Positions 42,201 to 51,352 are shown, counted from the stretch's first letter. The stretch is DNA of 64,000 nt from Yersinia rochesterensis (GCF_003600645.1 NZ_CP032482.1:3348001-3412000), one strand, 5' to 3'. Numbers and translations are program-made. Notes: generated by a model not told the origin, from the sequence alone.

Positions 42201-42649
42201 TCCCAACTCTCCAGCCATTCTGGGCGATACACCAAATATTGGTCAAAAAGGTCGGCGACTCGTGCCGCCAGTTGGTGAATCTTACGTTTATCGCTATCGT
42301 CACTTAAATAGCGTTTCATCGCAGAAAATACCGGGTTTTCCAGTAATTCTGGTAATAACCACATGAGTTTCCATGTCATTGCATCTTTGCTAAATGCGCT
42401 TTCTTTCGGGATGCCGGGTAACACACGGGTAAACATGTCCCAGATAAAGGTAGCGGGCAGTGGAAACTCAATATTGGCTGCAATACTAAATTGTTGAGCC
42501 AATTGCATTTGCAGCCATTGAGCCATACCTGGGCTTTGAACAAGCACAACTTCTTGCTGGAAAGGATTATCCAACGGTTCTCGTTCTATCAGCGCAGTCG
42601 TTAGCGCTTTGAGTAAATCCAATTGATTAGAATGATAAACCGTGAACAT
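39263..42649 (-). CDS. recC: RecC, exodeoxyribonuclease V gamma subunit
   Basis: Scaffold and Chi-recognition subunit of RecBCD, with degenerate helicase and nuclease folds. The 1128-residue protein aligns end to end with the E. coli form (1122). Landmarks are N-terminal MFTVYHSNQLDLLKALT, MRSIPFKVVCLLGMNDGVYP near residue 670, and DELIRFYRHPVRAFFQRRLG near residue 840. It is the first gene of the recC-ptrA-recB-recD cluster, 98 bp upstream of ptrA. Confidence 0.96.
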   Translation of the reverse strand: MFTVYHSNQLDLLKALTTALIEREPLDNPFQQEVVLVQSPGMAQWLQMQLAQQFSIAANIEFPLPATFIWDMFTRVLPGIPKESAFSKDAMTWKLMWLLPELLENPVFSAMKRYLSDDSDKRKIHQLAARVADLFDQYLVYRPEWLESWERGQLVDNLDDAQQWQALLWVELTRYTRQLEQPEWHRANLYQRFIRTLLESDVCPAGLPKRVFICGISALPPIYLQALQALGKHIDIHLMFTNPCRYFWGDIQDYTFLAKLQSRKRRHYRESAESASMEVKLFRHPEQAEQLFNDDGEQNLSNPLLASWGRLGRDHMYLLSQVDEIQEVHAFVDIEPDNLLHGIQHDMLELEDHAIIGITPETLAHSHQKRVLELTDRSLSLHVCHSPQREVEVLQDNLLKLLEDSPELTPRDIIVMVADIDSYTPYIQATFGNATGERYLPFAISDRKASQAHPALQAFITLLDLPQSRFTSEQVLALLEVPALANKFGISEDGLRRLRQWVGESGIRWGLDDDNVRELSLPATGQHTWHFGITRMLLGYAMDSAAGDWQGVLPYDESSGLAAELAGQLAEMLMQLSQWRQQLRESRSLSEWLPLCRQLLDTFFEPDNDTEAVLVLIEQQWQKVISYGIAAQYPDIVPLSLLRDELASRLDNERISQRFLAGPINFCTLMPMRSIPFKVVCLLGMNDGVYPRTLPPLGFDLMAKQVRRGDRSRRDDDRYLFLEALLSAQQQLYISYIGRSIQDNSKRYPSVLVSELIEYISQSYHLPGDEELSADDSAKRVIEHLLCWHPRMPFLAENFIKNSELQSYAAEWLPSAESKGLAHPEFNQPLPPEPLPEITLDELIRFYRHPVRAFFQRRLGVNFVIEETELPDEEPFTLDNLNRYQFNTQLLNALIEESDINTVFSRARAAGNLPYGSFGELYWESQQEEMVPLAEQIRAERKESHSIELNIEFGDTTLTGWIHQIQEDGLIRWRPAALTAVDGLLLWVEHLVYCVAGGEGESRMYGRKGTAWRYAPLDCDEARQYLQQLISGYQQGMCEPLLLLSKSGWAWLSQCFDSESGQILWDEETQTKARMKLLQVWQGDQRIAGEGEDNYIQRVFRLMDNQHLDMILHETERYLLPIARHNKA

Positions 42650-42799
42650 GGTGGCTCCCTTAAAACTCTATGAAGAATATCCATAAATGATTAAACCAAC
42701 TGACCACCACTTGCGGATAAATCCTGAAGTTTAATACTCTAACTTGATAATGAGTGAGTGCAATAGGTTATCTTCATTATCATATTTATAGCTGCGCGG

Positions 42800-43198
42800 T
42801 TAGCCGCCCTCACTCACAATGCAAAACCACCGACTTAATTCTGCCTGCTGTGTAGATTGCATTTTTAGGATGAATGTAAACTCCGTACACTCACCATCAA
42901 TTCGATTTATAAGCTGGTGATATTGCCAGTTAGGCTTCATTCCTAAGGTAAGCGCTTTGGTGGGTTCGCCGCCGCTACTTTCAATATGTTGATTAAGCAA
43001 AGACCACGCCTGACGTTGCTGCCATAAAGAGGAAAAACCCTGCAAAAGTGCCTGATGGTATTGCAGTAATCCCAGCAGCGAGACAGAGAAAAAAAGTGCC
43101 GCGATTAAGACCTCTGGTAGGCTAAACCCCTGTTGAAAATGAGAATTCCCTCCCTCTCTGGTATACTGTGACTTGCAGCGATATCTGACTAAATACAA
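42800..43198 (-). CDS. ppdC: PpdC, prepilin peptidase-dependent (type IV pilin-like) protein
   Basis: A 132-residue protein with a prepilin leader: the block QQGFSLPEVLIAALFFSVSL near residues 22-41 gives Gly-Phe cleavage and Glu+5, followed by a 20-residue hydrophobic helix. It belongs to the ppdA-ppdB-ygdB-ppdC minor-pilin cluster. It overlaps ygdB by 10 bp. The assembly system that would use it is not encoded in this window. The long leader, about 23 residues before the cleavage site, is unusual; the true start may lie further downstream. Confidence 0.85.
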   Translation of the reverse strand: MYLVRYRCKSQYTREGGNSHFQQGFSLPEVLIAALFFSVSLLGLLQYHQALLQGFSSLWQQRQAWSLLNQHIESSGGEPTKALTLGMKPNWQYHQLINRIDGECTEFTFILKMQSTQQAELSRWFCIVSEGG

Positions 43199-43656
43199 AA
43201 TTTTGCATCCTTATCCGGACAAAAATCTGACCAACCATGAGCAACCTTAATCAACCGATGTTCTCCTCTAACTCCATGAGTAGAATGCAGTTTGACGCGT
43301 TGATAAAACATCAACGGCGGCTGTATTCCTGAAGATTGACTCTCACCTCTGAGGATAAAAAAACCGGCCAGCGAGGCAGGTTTAAGACAGGCTTTTAAGC
43401 CATATTGCAGGTGCTCATTGCAATGCCATCTTGAACCGGCTTGCCACGGCATACTGAATGACCACTTCTGCCCCGCCCCCCAATTCAATGATGATGTTGC
43501 CTGATTAAAGGCCCGTAAATGGTGTTGTTCCTCGGCGGTAATATGCTGAATATTATCCAATTTGCGGTGTAAAGCTGATAACAAAAATAAACCGAGAGAA
43601 AAAAGAGTAGCAACAGCAGCCAGGGTACTTGTCCCCCGTTGATGATCACAGCTCAT
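43189..43656 (-). CDS. ygdB: YgdB, DUF2509 minor pseudopilin-like protein
   Basis: A 155-residue protein beginning MSCDHQRGTSTLAAVATLFSL, in which RG-T resembles a type IV prepilin processing site but without the usual Glu+5, followed by a hydrophobic helix. The rest is soluble and contains four Cys residues. The family lies beside ppdA, ppdB and ppdC in enterobacteria. It overlaps ppdB by 4 bp and ppdC by 10 bp, so translation is probably coupled. Its precise role is unknown; I assign it by position and N-terminus. Confidence 0.8.
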   Translation of the reverse strand: MSCDHQRGTSTLAAVATLFSLGLFLLSALHRKLDNIQHITAEEQHHLRAFNQATSSLNWGAGQKWSFSMPWQAGSRWHCNEHLQYGLKACLKPASLAGFFILRGESQSSGIQPPLMFYQRVKLHSTHGVRGEHRLIKVAHGWSDFCPDKDAKFCI

Positions 43657-44279
43657 AAATTATTCCCACGGATGGTATAACTCAGTTGACGATGTATGGC
43701 TGGGTTACCGGTACTTTGCCCCACCAGTTGCACGCTATAAACCTGGCCCGGAGCTTGCTGCGGTAATGGCGTAACAGAAAAATGCGTTATGGTGATGTTG
43801 TGTGGATCAAACAGTTTTTCCCAACCACTGCCAGAACAATTCAGCTCGCCGCGCTGACCTTCTAATGCTTTATTGCGTAGCCGGTAACCAAAGTATTCAG
43901 ATTCCTGATGTTTCTCCCCTTCCCACCGACCATTGCGGTTGAGGTCATAAGCAACAATCAAGCAAGAGTTTGCCACTTCCCCTGGATAATGTTGTGTAGC
44001 AATCGCGTTGCCCTGACACTCACCGTGACAAAATCCAGCCCGCCTCAGGTCTTTTTCCAGTGCAGCCATAGTCTGGCTCAGTGCTAACTCCAGGTGATAG
44101 TGCTGCTGTAATGTTGCTATTTGCTTGTGTAAACGGGGGAAGGTCTGGGTAGCAGCCATAATAATCAAACCACCAACACTCAGCGCCAGCATCATTTCTG
44201 GCAGGGTAAAACCCGTCATACATTTATGTAAAAAGTAATCTGATACAGCAACCTCTGGTTTTTTTATCATTGCTAGCAT
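43653..44279 (-). CDS. ppdB: PpdB, prepilin peptidase-dependent protein
   Basis: A 208-residue protein with a type IV prepilin N-terminus: MTGFTLPEMMLALSVGGLII, with Gly-Phe cleavage and Glu+5. The reading frame has 20 codons before this block; an ATG at its first Met would give a short normal leader, so the true start may be at about 44219. The globular part is Cys-containing. It overlaps ppdA by 7 bp and ygdB by 4 bp. Confidence 0.85.
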   Translation of the reverse strand: MLAMIKKPEVAVSDYFLHKCMTGFTLPEMMLALSVGGLIIMAATQTFPRLHKQIATLQQHYHLELALSQTMAALEKDLRRAGFCHGECQGNAIATQHYPGEVANSCLIVAYDLNRNGRWEGEKHQESEYFGYRLRNKALEGQRGELNCSGSGWEKLFDPHNITITHFSVTPLPQQAPGQVYSVQLVGQSTGNPAIHRQLSYTIRGNNL

Positions 44280-44770
44280 AAATGAATACCCGATATTGAT
44301 TGCTCATCGCTGCATAGCCTCATTCGCCCGCGGCTGGAGATAATTAGCCGAATACGCCCAGCCGGATTATTGAGCATTATATTTCCTGCTTGTGCTGTAT
44401 TTCTTACACCAAAGAAACCCATTTTTTTCTTCAAAGGAATCGCAATAGAAACATCGGGATAAGGTGGAATAAACACTGAATTATCTAATGGTGAACAGGG
44501 CATGACGGGCTTATCACCACTGCCTAAACACCCCTGACCTTCTTGCTGTATCCATAACCATGCCGTGCTGTTACTGCGATTAGTTTTGGCCTGTAAATGA
44601 GTAAGAAAGGCAAGTAACTGGCGAGCACTGTCCGCGAGCCTCTCCCGTTGCCGATAATGGTGCCAATTTTGTGTCCCCCACACGGCCATAATACCGGCTA
44701 AGGCAATGACCAATAGCAGTTCAATAAGACTGATACCATTTTGTTTTTTAAGAAAATTGTTTTTATACAT
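44273..44770 (-). CDS. ppdA: PpdA, prepilin peptidase-dependent protein
   Basis: A 165-residue minor-pilin-like protein with the leader MYKNNFLKKQNG and the mature helix ISLIELLLVIALAGIMAV, showing Glu+5. The leader ends in Gly as prepilin peptidase requires. The C-terminal half has Cys residues (LCSDEQSISGIHLC) that may pair. It is the first of four overlapping genes downstream of thyA. The 262-bp gap to thyA probably contains its promoter. Confidence 0.88.
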   Translation of the reverse strand: MYKNNFLKKQNGISLIELLLVIALAGIMAVWGTQNWHHYRQRERLADSARQLLAFLTHLQAKTNRSNSTAWLWIQQEGQGCLGSGDKPVMPCSPLDNSVFIPPYPDVSIAIPLKKKMGFFGVRNTAQAGNIMLNNPAGRIRLIISSRGRMRLCSDEQSISGIHLC

Positions 44771-44991
44771 CGCAGTATATTGAGCCGTAGATTGGTTTTC
44801 ATGAGGTGAGTTTACGTCGTGAAATTTTGATATCCAGTAGTTGTTTACTCAGGCTGGAAGAGGTGCGCAAAATTTTTTTAGTGGCGACAGAGATACAAAA
44901 AGGGGTGCGGCACAGCTCGCATTTTTACAGCAGGGAGAATGATGGTAATTGAGAGAATGATGGTAATGGAGAGGATAGATTTGACATCAAC

Positions 44992-45020
44992 CTGACCGGA
45001 GCCGTAATAGCTCCGGTCAG
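44992..45020 (-). terminator. Hairpin after thyA
   Basis: A perfect 11-bp stem CTGACCGGAGC/GCTCCGGTCAG (44992-45002 with 45010-45020) with a 7-nt loop lies 12 bp past the thyA stop. No U-tract follows, so it may be an mRNA-stabilising end or a weak terminator. Confidence 0.6.
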
Positions 45021-45032
45021 CAGGCGAGATAG

Positions 45033-45827
45033 TTAAATAGCAATCGGCGCTTTAATGCCAGGGTGAGGGTCATACCCTTCAATTTCAAAATCTTCGAAAC
45101 GATAGTCAAACAATGAATCAGGTTTACGTTTGATAATCAGTTTCGGTAATGCCCGTGGTTCGCGGCTCAATTGCAGATGTGTCTGTTCAATATGGTTGCT
45201 GTATAAGTGTGTATCACCACCCGTCCAGACAAAATCACCCACTTCCAAATCACATTGTTGCGCCATCATATGCACCAATAATGCGTAGCTGGCGATGTTA
45301 AATGGCAAGCCGAGGAACACATCGCAAGAACGTTGATATAGCTGGCAAGACAGCTTGCCATCAGCCACATAGAACTGGAAGAAAGCATGGCACGGCGCCA
45401 AAGCCATTTGATCCAATTCACCGACATTCCATGCAGAAACAATGATTCGGCGGGAGTTTGGGTCTTGCTTGAGCTGTTGCACCACTTTACTCAATTGGTC
45501 AATCTGGCGGCCATCAGCAGCGCCCCAAGCGCGCCATTGCTTACCATAAACCGGGCCAAGGTCGCCGTTTTCATCCGCCCATTCATCCCAGATTGAGACA
45601 TTATTTTCCTTCAGATAAGCAATATTGGTATCGCCATTGAGGAACCATAACAGCTCATGGATGATGGAACGTAAATGGCAGCGCTTGGTGGTCACCAGTG
45701 GGAAACCATCTTGTAAATTGAAACGCATCTGATGCCCAAAAATTGACACCGTCCCGGTACCGGTACGGTCATCTTTAGGAGTGCCTTCTTCCAGCACTTT
45801 TTTCATCAAATCCAGATACTGTTTCAT
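45033..45827 (-). CDS. thyA: ThyA, thymidylate synthase
   Basis: Methylates dUMP to dTMP using methylene-tetrahydrofolate. The 264-residue protein has exactly the E. coli length. The catalytic Cys146 is in [14 protein letters not shown], and the substrate-binding [19 protein letters not shown] follows. It starts 6 bp after the lgt stop, so lgt and thyA are co-transcribed as in E. coli. Confidence 0.98.
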   Translation of the reverse strand: MKQYLDLMKKVLEEGTPKDDRTGTGTVSIFGHQMRFNLQDGFPLVTTKRCHLRSIIHELLWFLNGDTNIAYLKENNVSIWDEWADENGDLGPVYGKQWRAWGAADGRQIDQLSKVVQQLKQDPNSRRIIVSAWNVGELDQMALAPCHAFFQFYVADGKLSCQLYQRSCDVFLGLPFNIASYALLVHMMAQQCDLEVGDFVWTGGDTHLYSNHIEQTHLQLSREPRALPKLIIKRKPDSLFDYRFEDFEIEGYDPHPGIKAPIAI

Positions 45828-45833
45828 GTTACC

Positions 45834-46706
45834 TCACGAAAGTTGTTGCGCAGGACGGCGATACGCCCAAATCATCATAATGATACCGGCCAGAATCATA
45901 GGCACAGAAAGAATCTGCCCCATGCTGATCACGCCGTCGAACAAGCCGAGCTGGGCATCTGGCTGGCGGAAACATTCAACAATAATACGGAACGCACCAT
46001 AACCAATCAGGAACAGGCCGGAAACACTGCCCATCGGGCGCGGCTTACGGATAAACAAGTTCAGGATGATAAACAGCACCCCCCCTTCCAGAATCATTTC
46101 ATACAATTGCGAAGGATGGCGTGGCAATACACCGTATTGATTGAAAATCGCCTGCCATTTAGCTGGGTCGGCGGCAACAATCGCAATATCTTCGCCCCGA
46201 GAGGTCGGGAACAGCATTGCCCATGGAGTATCTGTCGTGACTCGGCCCCACAGCTCGCCATTGATAAAGTTACCCAAACGGCCGGCACCTAAACCAAATG
46301 GAATCAATGGAGCCATAAAATCAGCAACTTGGAAGAAATGGCGTTTGGTGCGGCGAGCAAACCACAGCATCACACAGATAACACCAATCAGACCACCGTG
46401 GAATGACATGCCGCCATCCCATACCTTAAACAGATACAATGGATTATCGAGGAACATCGGCAGGTTATAGAACAGAACATAACCGACACGGCCACCAACA
46501 AACACCCCGAGGAAACCGGCGTAAAGTAGATTCTCGACTTCTTCTTTAGTCCAGCCACTACCCGGTTTATTGGCCCGACGGACTGCCAACCACATCGCGA
46601 AGACAAAGCCCACCAAATACATCAGGCCATACCAATGCAGGGAAACCGGGCCAATGGAGAAAATGACCGGATCAAATTTAGGAAACGCCAGATAGCTATT
46701 GCTCAT
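45834..46706 (-). CDS. lgt: Lgt, prolipoprotein diacylglyceryl transferase
   Basis: Transfers diacylglycerol from phosphatidylglycerol to the lipobox Cys of prolipoproteins in the inner membrane. The 290-residue polytopic protein (about seven membrane segments) contains the signature [16 protein letters not shown] and the later HPSQLYE block, both essential in the family. In this window ygdI and mltA encode likely substrates. It lies between ptsP and thyA. Confidence 0.97.
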   Translation of the reverse strand: MSNSYLAFPKFDPVIFSIGPVSLHWYGLMYLVGFVFAMWLAVRRANKPGSGWTKEEVENLLYAGFLGVFVGGRVGYVLFYNLPMFLDNPLYLFKVWDGGMSFHGGLIGVICVMLWFARRTKRHFFQVADFMAPLIPFGLGAGRLGNFINGELWGRVTTDTPWAMLFPTSRGEDIAIVAADPAKWQAIFNQYGVLPRHPSQLYEMILEGGVLFIILNLFIRKPRPMGSVSGLFLIGYGAFRIIVECFRQPDAQLGLFDGVISMGQILSVPMILAGIIMMIWAYRRPAQQLS

Positions 46707-46851
46707 CTATCACCACGAAATATCTCATATTTTGAGAAAATTAATGTTCTTGCCCGGTTAGGGCGACAGGTAGCGCATAATAGCATAGGGCTGGGGGGGT
46801 CTGGGCTGCACCAAACAGAAAAGTTCTGTAAACCCGGTCGATGCTATTTAT

Positions 46852-46890
46852 CATCGCGACAGTTATTTACCATCGCGACAGTTATTTACC
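46852..46890. repeat. Tandem 19-bp repeat across the ptsP stop
   Basis: CATCGCGACAGTTATTTAC occurs twice in direct succession at 46852-46870 and 46871-46889. The second copy covers the ptsP stop codon at 46882-46884. It looks like a recent slippage duplication of the gene end. Confidence 0.8.
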
Positions 46891-49128
46891 CCCGCGAATC
46901 AGGCCCCCTAGCCCTTTACGCTCCATAAATGCCGCGGTTAAATGACGCACATCAGTGGTCATTTGCGCGCTTAATACCCGCTCGGCCAGAGCTTGCGCAT
47001 CCACTAAATCGATATTCCGTAGCAGGTATTTAATGCGCGCCACACTGCGGCCATTCATGCTGAGATTGCGATAACCCAACCCGACCAGCAATAAAGCGCC
47101 CATCGGATCACCGGCCATTTCACCACACAAACTCACTTGCAGGCCAGATTGGGTCGCCTGCGCCAAGATGTGGCTAAGCACCTGTAGCATCGCGGGATGT
47201 AAACTGTCATACAGTGAAGCCACGCGGGTATTATTGCGGTCTACCGCCAGCAAATATTGGGTCAAGTCGTTGGTGCCGACCGAGATAAAATCGACCCGCG
47301 ATTTCAGATACGGCAGCATAAATATCATGGCTGGCACTTCAACCATCACGCCCAGTTTTGGCTGAGGTAATTCATGGCCCAGAAGTTCTTGAACTTCACG
47401 ACCCGCACGATCAATCAGGCGTTTTGCTTCGTCGACTTCTTCCAAACTGGTGATCATCGGCAATAAAATCCCCAGATTACCGGTTCCAGCATTGGCTCTA
47501 AGCATCGCTCTGACTTGGATCAAAAAGATCTCGGGCTGATCGAGAGTGACACGGATGCCGCGCCAGCCCAGACAGGGGTTCTCTTCACTGATAGGCATGT
47601 AAGGAAGCTGTTTATCCGCACCAATGTCCAGTGTTCTGAGTGTTACCGGTTTGTTCGGGTAAAGCTGCAACATGCCCTGATACTGCGCCACTTGCTCTTC
47701 CTCTGATGGGAAGCCGCTTTGCAGCATAAATGGGATTTCGGTGCGATATAGGCCCACGCCATCCACTCGTCCCCCCAGTAGTTGCTCATGTTCCGGGCTA
47801 AGACCCGCATTCAGCATCACCTGAACCCGCTCACCACTTCTCAGGGCGGCAGGTTGTTCAACCTCATCTTCAGCCAGTTTGCTAAGTTCAATCTCTTCCG
47901 TGACCAGCCGTTGATACTCTTTGACCAGCACCGGCTCAGGATCAACCAGCACTTCGCCACGATAACCATCAACAATCAGTAACCGCTGATTCAGTAACGC
48001 GGGTTGAATATCCGCGCCCATGACTGTCGGGATCCCCATGGCGCGCACTAAAATGGCGGCATGAGAGTTAGCCGCACCATCACGCACCACAACACCGGCG
48101 AGGCGATCCTGTGGTACTTCGGCCAGAAGTGTGGCGGTTAGCTCATCAGCCACCAGAATAAAACGCTCAGGCCACTGGCTGGCCCCAGAGGTGCTGTCGT
48201 CGAGATGAAATAGCAAGCGCTGACCTAATGCTCGCAGATCACTGGCGCGCTCGCGCATATAAGTGTCTTGCAAGCTGGCAAACTGCGCAGCAAATTGTTC
48301 GACCACTTGCTTAACTGCCCATTCCGCCACAGATCCGGCATCAATTTGAGCAAAAAGCTCGCGCTTTAGGCGGGCATCATTAAGTAAGTGGGAATAGAGA
48401 TCGAAAATCGCCGCGCTCTCTTTTTGTGAGCTGGCGGCAAAGCGCTTACTGAAACGGCGGAATTCAGCCGCAGCCTCTTCCAGCGCTTGGGTTAGACGTT
48501 CGCGTTCTTGGGCGGTATCGAGTGTCGAGGCTTCATAAACCAAATCCAGCGAAGGCTGCGAAGTATCCTGCCACCCCTCAGCTACCGCGACTCCCGGAGC
48601 CGCAGCGAGTGCGCGGATCCGCGTCTGGCGATATTGGCCAAAAATAGCATTTAGCTGAGATTGAGAAAGGATGCCCGCCAGTTGCATTGCCAGCGTGACC
48701 ATGAACGACTCTTCGCTCTCATCAAACTGACGATGCTCACGTTGCTGAACCACCAGCACACCGAGCAATTGACGGCGATAAATAATAGGAACCCCGAGAA
48801 ACGCCCGGAAGCGGTCCTCTTTGACTTGGGGAACATATTTAAAACTGGGGTGGCTCTGAGCATCTGCCAGGTTGATTGGCTCGGCCAGACGCCCGACCAG
48901 CCCGACGATGCCTTCGTCAAAGGCCAGCGTAATAGTGCGGCCACGAGGTTTTTTCAAACCTCGTGTCGCCATTAGGTAATAACAACGGCGGTCATTGTCT
49001 GCCAGATAAATCGAGCAAACTTCCGTGTCCATCGCCAGACAGGTTTCATTGACCAACAGCTCTAACGCATCCGTTAGGCTGGTTGCCATCGCCACTTTCT
49101 CAACTATTTCTCGCAAACGCGTGAGCAT
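46882..49128 (-). CDS. ptsP: PtsP, enzyme I of the nitrogen-related phosphotransferase (EI-Ntr)
   Basis: Phosphorylates NPr from phosphoenolpyruvate; the pathway links nitrogen status to potassium uptake and other processes. The 748-residue protein equals the E. coli length. It has an N-terminal GAF domain (residues 1 to about 130), then a phosphohistidine domain with GAANSHAAILVRAMGIPTVMG split here by its active His near residue 355. The PEP-binding barrel has LYRTEIPFM and VSLCGEMAGDPMGALLLVG. It starts 12 bp after the rppH stop. Confidence 0.97.
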   Translation of the reverse strand: MLTRLREIVEKVAMATSLTDALELLVNETCLAMDTEVCSIYLADNDRRCYYLMATRGLKKPRGRTITLAFDEGIVGLVGRLAEPINLADAQSHPSFKYVPQVKEDRFRAFLGVPIIYRRQLLGVLVVQQREHRQFDESEESFMVTLAMQLAGILSQSQLNAIFGQYRQTRIRALAAAPGVAVAEGWQDTSQPSLDLVYEASTLDTAQERERLTQALEEAAAEFRRFSKRFAASSQKESAAIFDLYSHLLNDARLKRELFAQIDAGSVAEWAVKQVVEQFAAQFASLQDTYMRERASDLRALGQRLLFHLDDSTSGASQWPERFILVADELTATLLAEVPQDRLAGVVVRDGAANSHAAILVRAMGIPTVMGADIQPALLNQRLLIVDGYRGEVLVDPEPVLVKEYQRLVTEEIELSKLAEDEVEQPAALRSGERVQVMLNAGLSPEHEQLLGGRVDGVGLYRTEIPFMLQSGFPSEEEQVAQYQGMLQLYPNKPVTLRTLDIGADKQLPYMPISEENPCLGWRGIRVTLDQPEIFLIQVRAMLRANAGTGNLGILLPMITSLEEVDEAKRLIDRAGREVQELLGHELPQPKLGVMVEVPAMIFMLPYLKSRVDFISVGTNDLTQYLLAVDRNNTRVASLYDSLHPAMLQVLSHILAQATQSGLQVSLCGEMAGDPMGALLLVGLGYRNLSMNGRSVARIKYLLRNIDLVDAQALAERVLSAQMTTDVRHLTAAFMERKGLGGLIRGGK

Positions 49129-49140
49129 GATCGGCTTAAC

Positions 49141-49668
49141 TTAACCTCTTTTACGGCGATAAGCGGGCGGTACCCGTGGCGGAGCAATCTCCTGCACAGG
49201 CATTACAGTAGGTGCAAACTCTTTCATCACGCGGCGATAAACATCCCGTTTAAAAGACACCACCTGACGCACCGGATACCAATAACTGACCCATCGCCAG
49301 CCATCAAACTCCGGGGTGCTGCTGCGCTGCATGTTGATATCGGCTTCATTACACATTAACTGTAGTAGAAACCATCGCTGTTTTTGGCCGATGCACACCG
49401 GCTTTGTATCCCAACGCACCAAACGTTTTGGTAATTTGTAACGTAACCAGTTACGGGTTGAAGCCAGAATTCGGACATCCTTTTTGTTAAGTCCTACCTC
49501 TTCAAAAAGTTCACGATACATTGCCTGCTCTGGTGTTTCACCGGGATTTATCCCGCCTTGAGGAAACTGCCAAGAGTGCTGACCGTAACGTCTGGCCCAC
49601 AACACTTCTCCCTGCCGATTACAAATTACGATACCCACGTTCGGGCGGTAGCCATCATCATCGATCAC
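49141..49668 (-). CDS. rppH: RppH, RNA pyrophosphohydrolase
   Basis: Removes pyrophosphate from mRNA 5' ends and so starts RNase E-dependent decay. The 175-residue protein has a full Nudix box at residues 38-60 ([13 protein letters not shown] then [10 protein letters not shown]) and the conserved N-terminal [12 protein letters not shown]. It precedes ptsP by 12 bp. The C-terminal tail (YRRKRG) is basic as in E. coli. Confidence 0.97.
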   Translation of the reverse strand: MIDDDGYRPNVGIVICNRQGEVLWARRYGQHSWQFPQGGINPGETPEQAMYRELFEEVGLNKKDVRILASTRNWLRYKLPKRLVRWDTKPVCIGQKQRWFLLQLMCNEADINMQRSSTPEFDGWRWVSYWYPVRQVVSFKRDVYRRVMKEFAPTVMPVQEIAPPRVPPAYRRKRG

Positions 49669-49743
49669 CGGACTACCTCGATAAGCTTAAAACTCAAAGA
49701 TGCTCTGATTGTTTCACACTAGCAACAGGCGGTAAACCACTGC

Positions 49744-50167
49744 TTATCCGCCAGCGAAACCTGATAACTCTGGGATAACTCACAGATATTGGCAAAGTTA
49801 TAAACACCCCAGGGTCTACACTCGCTATTTTATTCACTTTTTCTGTGGATATAGGTGTGCAGAACTCTAGGGAAAAGCAGGTACAACTCATTTTAACGCA
49901 ATTATACGCTAAAAATATTCAAAAAAATAAGTGATTAATTTCAATGAAATAACAGGTTTCCCACAGGTATACATACCCCAGAAATGTGATCTTTATCCGC
50001 TTTAGATCTGAGGCTGGCTAAAGATCCATCAATGCAGTTTTTATCCACAGATAATGAGGCAAAGTTGTGCAAAAAAGAGCAAAACTCGCAAATAAACCTG
50101 TCGTCAAGGCTGTAAATTGAACCAGTGATCATGATTTATTGGGGTTATCCAATAAATCTGTGGATAA
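49744..50167. promoter_or_regulatory. DnaA-box cluster, candidate DARS2 (DnaA-reactivating sequence)
   Basis: The 697-bp gap between divergent rppH and mutH (49669-50365) has no credible gene but many DnaA boxes. Two perfect 9-mers are visible: TTATCCACA at 50041-50049 (plus) and TGTGGATAA at 50159-50167 (minus strand box). A box with one mismatch is at 49844-49852 (TGTGGATAT). Weaker two-mismatch sites appear at 49744, 49967, 49993 and 50145. E. coli DARS2 lies in the mutH neighbourhood and promotes ADP-to-ATP exchange on DnaA. The intervening 49900-50000 stretch is AT-rich, as IHF and Fis sites would be. Identification is by position and motif, not by alignment. Confidence 0.7.
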
Positions 50168-50365
50168 ATAGGTGTAAGATCCTGTTCATTATTCCTGTTA
50201 GCAGGTGTACAAGATAGCCAAAATAAAAGTATTTTCAGGAAGGATGGAAAGAAAACTTCCGTTAAATCATGCTATTATTCATTTCTGCTGGACTGGATAA
50301 CAATACATCTACGGTCACTTTTATTTCAGCTTGTTTTTTAACCGACTTTAGCAGGTTTCCACTCT

Positions 50366-51052
50366 ATGTCTGTTTATTCACTGCCCCCGGCACCACCCAC
50401 TGATGAACATCAACTTTTTCAACGTGCTGAGGCATTATCAGGTTTTACCCTCGGCGAATTGGCTATCAGAGCGGGTTGGAACATTCCAGCTGATTTAAAA
50501 CGCGTCAAAGGCTGGGTGGGTATGTTGTTAGAATTCTATCTGGGGGCCAGTGCGGGCAGTAAACCTGAACAGGATTTTGCCGATATTGGTATCGAGCTGA
50601 AAACCATTCCTATCAATGCCCAAGGCAAGCCGCTGGAGACCACTTTCGTCTGCGTCGCCCCACTGACCGGTAATAGCGGTATCACCTGGGAAAGCAGCCA
50701 CGTGCGGCACAAGCTCGCCCGCGTGTTGTGGGTGCCTGTCGAAGGGGAGCGGCAAATTCCGTTAGCGCAACGCCGTGTGGGCGCGCCTTTATTGTGGAGC
50801 CCTAATGAGGAAGAGAAAGAATTACTGCGGTGCGATTGGGAAGAGTTAATGGATCTCATCGTTTTGGGCAAAGTGGAAACCATCACCGCTCGTCATGGCG
50901 AAGTATTGCAGTTGCGTCCGAAAGCGGCCAACAGCCGTGCATTGACTGAAGCCATCGGCGAACATGGGCAGCCTATCATGACATTACCTCGTGGTTTTTA
51001 CCTGAAAAAAACCTTTACCGGCCCGATGCTCGCCCGACACTTTTTGCTTTAA
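50366..51052 (+). CDS. mutH: MutH, mismatch-repair endonuclease
   Basis: Nicks the unmethylated strand at hemimethylated GATC sites when activated by MutL. The 228-residue protein has the catalytic triad Asp70, Glu77 and Lys79 in the block [13 protein letters not shown], matching E. coli numbering. The C-terminal [15 protein letters not shown] is conserved. It starts at 50366 after the DnaA-box gap and is divergent from rppH. Confidence 0.97.
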   Translation: MSVYSLPPAPPTDEHQLFQRAEALSGFTLGELAIRAGWNIPADLKRVKGWVGMLLEFYLGASAGSKPEQDFADIGIELKTIPINAQGKPLETTFVCVAPLTGNSGITWESSHVRHKLARVLWVPVEGERQIPLAQRRVGAPLLWSPNEEEKELLRCDWEELMDLIVLGKVETITARHGEVLQLRPKAANSRALTEAIGEHGQPIMTLPRGFYLKKTFTGPMLARHFLL

Positions 51053-51089
51053 CAGACGAATCTGATTATTCCGCTTAATGAATAAACGA

Positions 51090-51305
51090 GAATAGCCAAA
51101 GAACATGGTGTTGCAGGTAGGCAGCAAGTGAATAACAAATCGGTCGGGAACCGATTTGAACAGCATTTATGCTAGCCGTAGGGTGAGCCTCAAGGATGAG
51201 GCTCATTAATCCCGATGAGCTTACTTATATAAGGTCAACGACAAGTCAGTGATTCGGGTGAGTAAATATAGCTAACCCCCTGCAACTTCATGTAAGAAAG
51301 GTATA
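51090..51305. repeat. Divergent ERIC element with the same ~74-bp nested insert
   Basis: The ends have decayed (for example GGTGTTGCAGGTAGG at the left, GTAAGAAAGGTATATA at the right). ERIC arms are still recognisable: ATCCCGATGAGCTTAC, then GTGATTCGGGTGAG. The nested segment 51135-51208, on the minus strand, has AAATCGGTTCCCGACCGATT and AGCATAAATGCTG as in the copy at 27764-27837. It lies between mutH and ygdQ and covers most of a 300-bp gap. Confidence 0.8.
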
Positions 51306-51352
51306 TAATTGTATCTTTGTGTTTCCGTAATTTCCGTAAGGTGTAAGGCACA

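Noticed and set aside
49694..50132. Two minus-strand frames of 63-65 codons in the rppH-mutH gap
   Set aside because: They coincide with the DnaA-box cluster, are AT-rich, and lack ribosome-binding sites and recognisable families.
50984..51166. Minus-strand open frame (60 codons) starting MLFKSVPDRFV
   Set aside because: It overlaps the end of mutH and comes from the ERIC insert; no ribosome-binding site or homology beyond the repeat.
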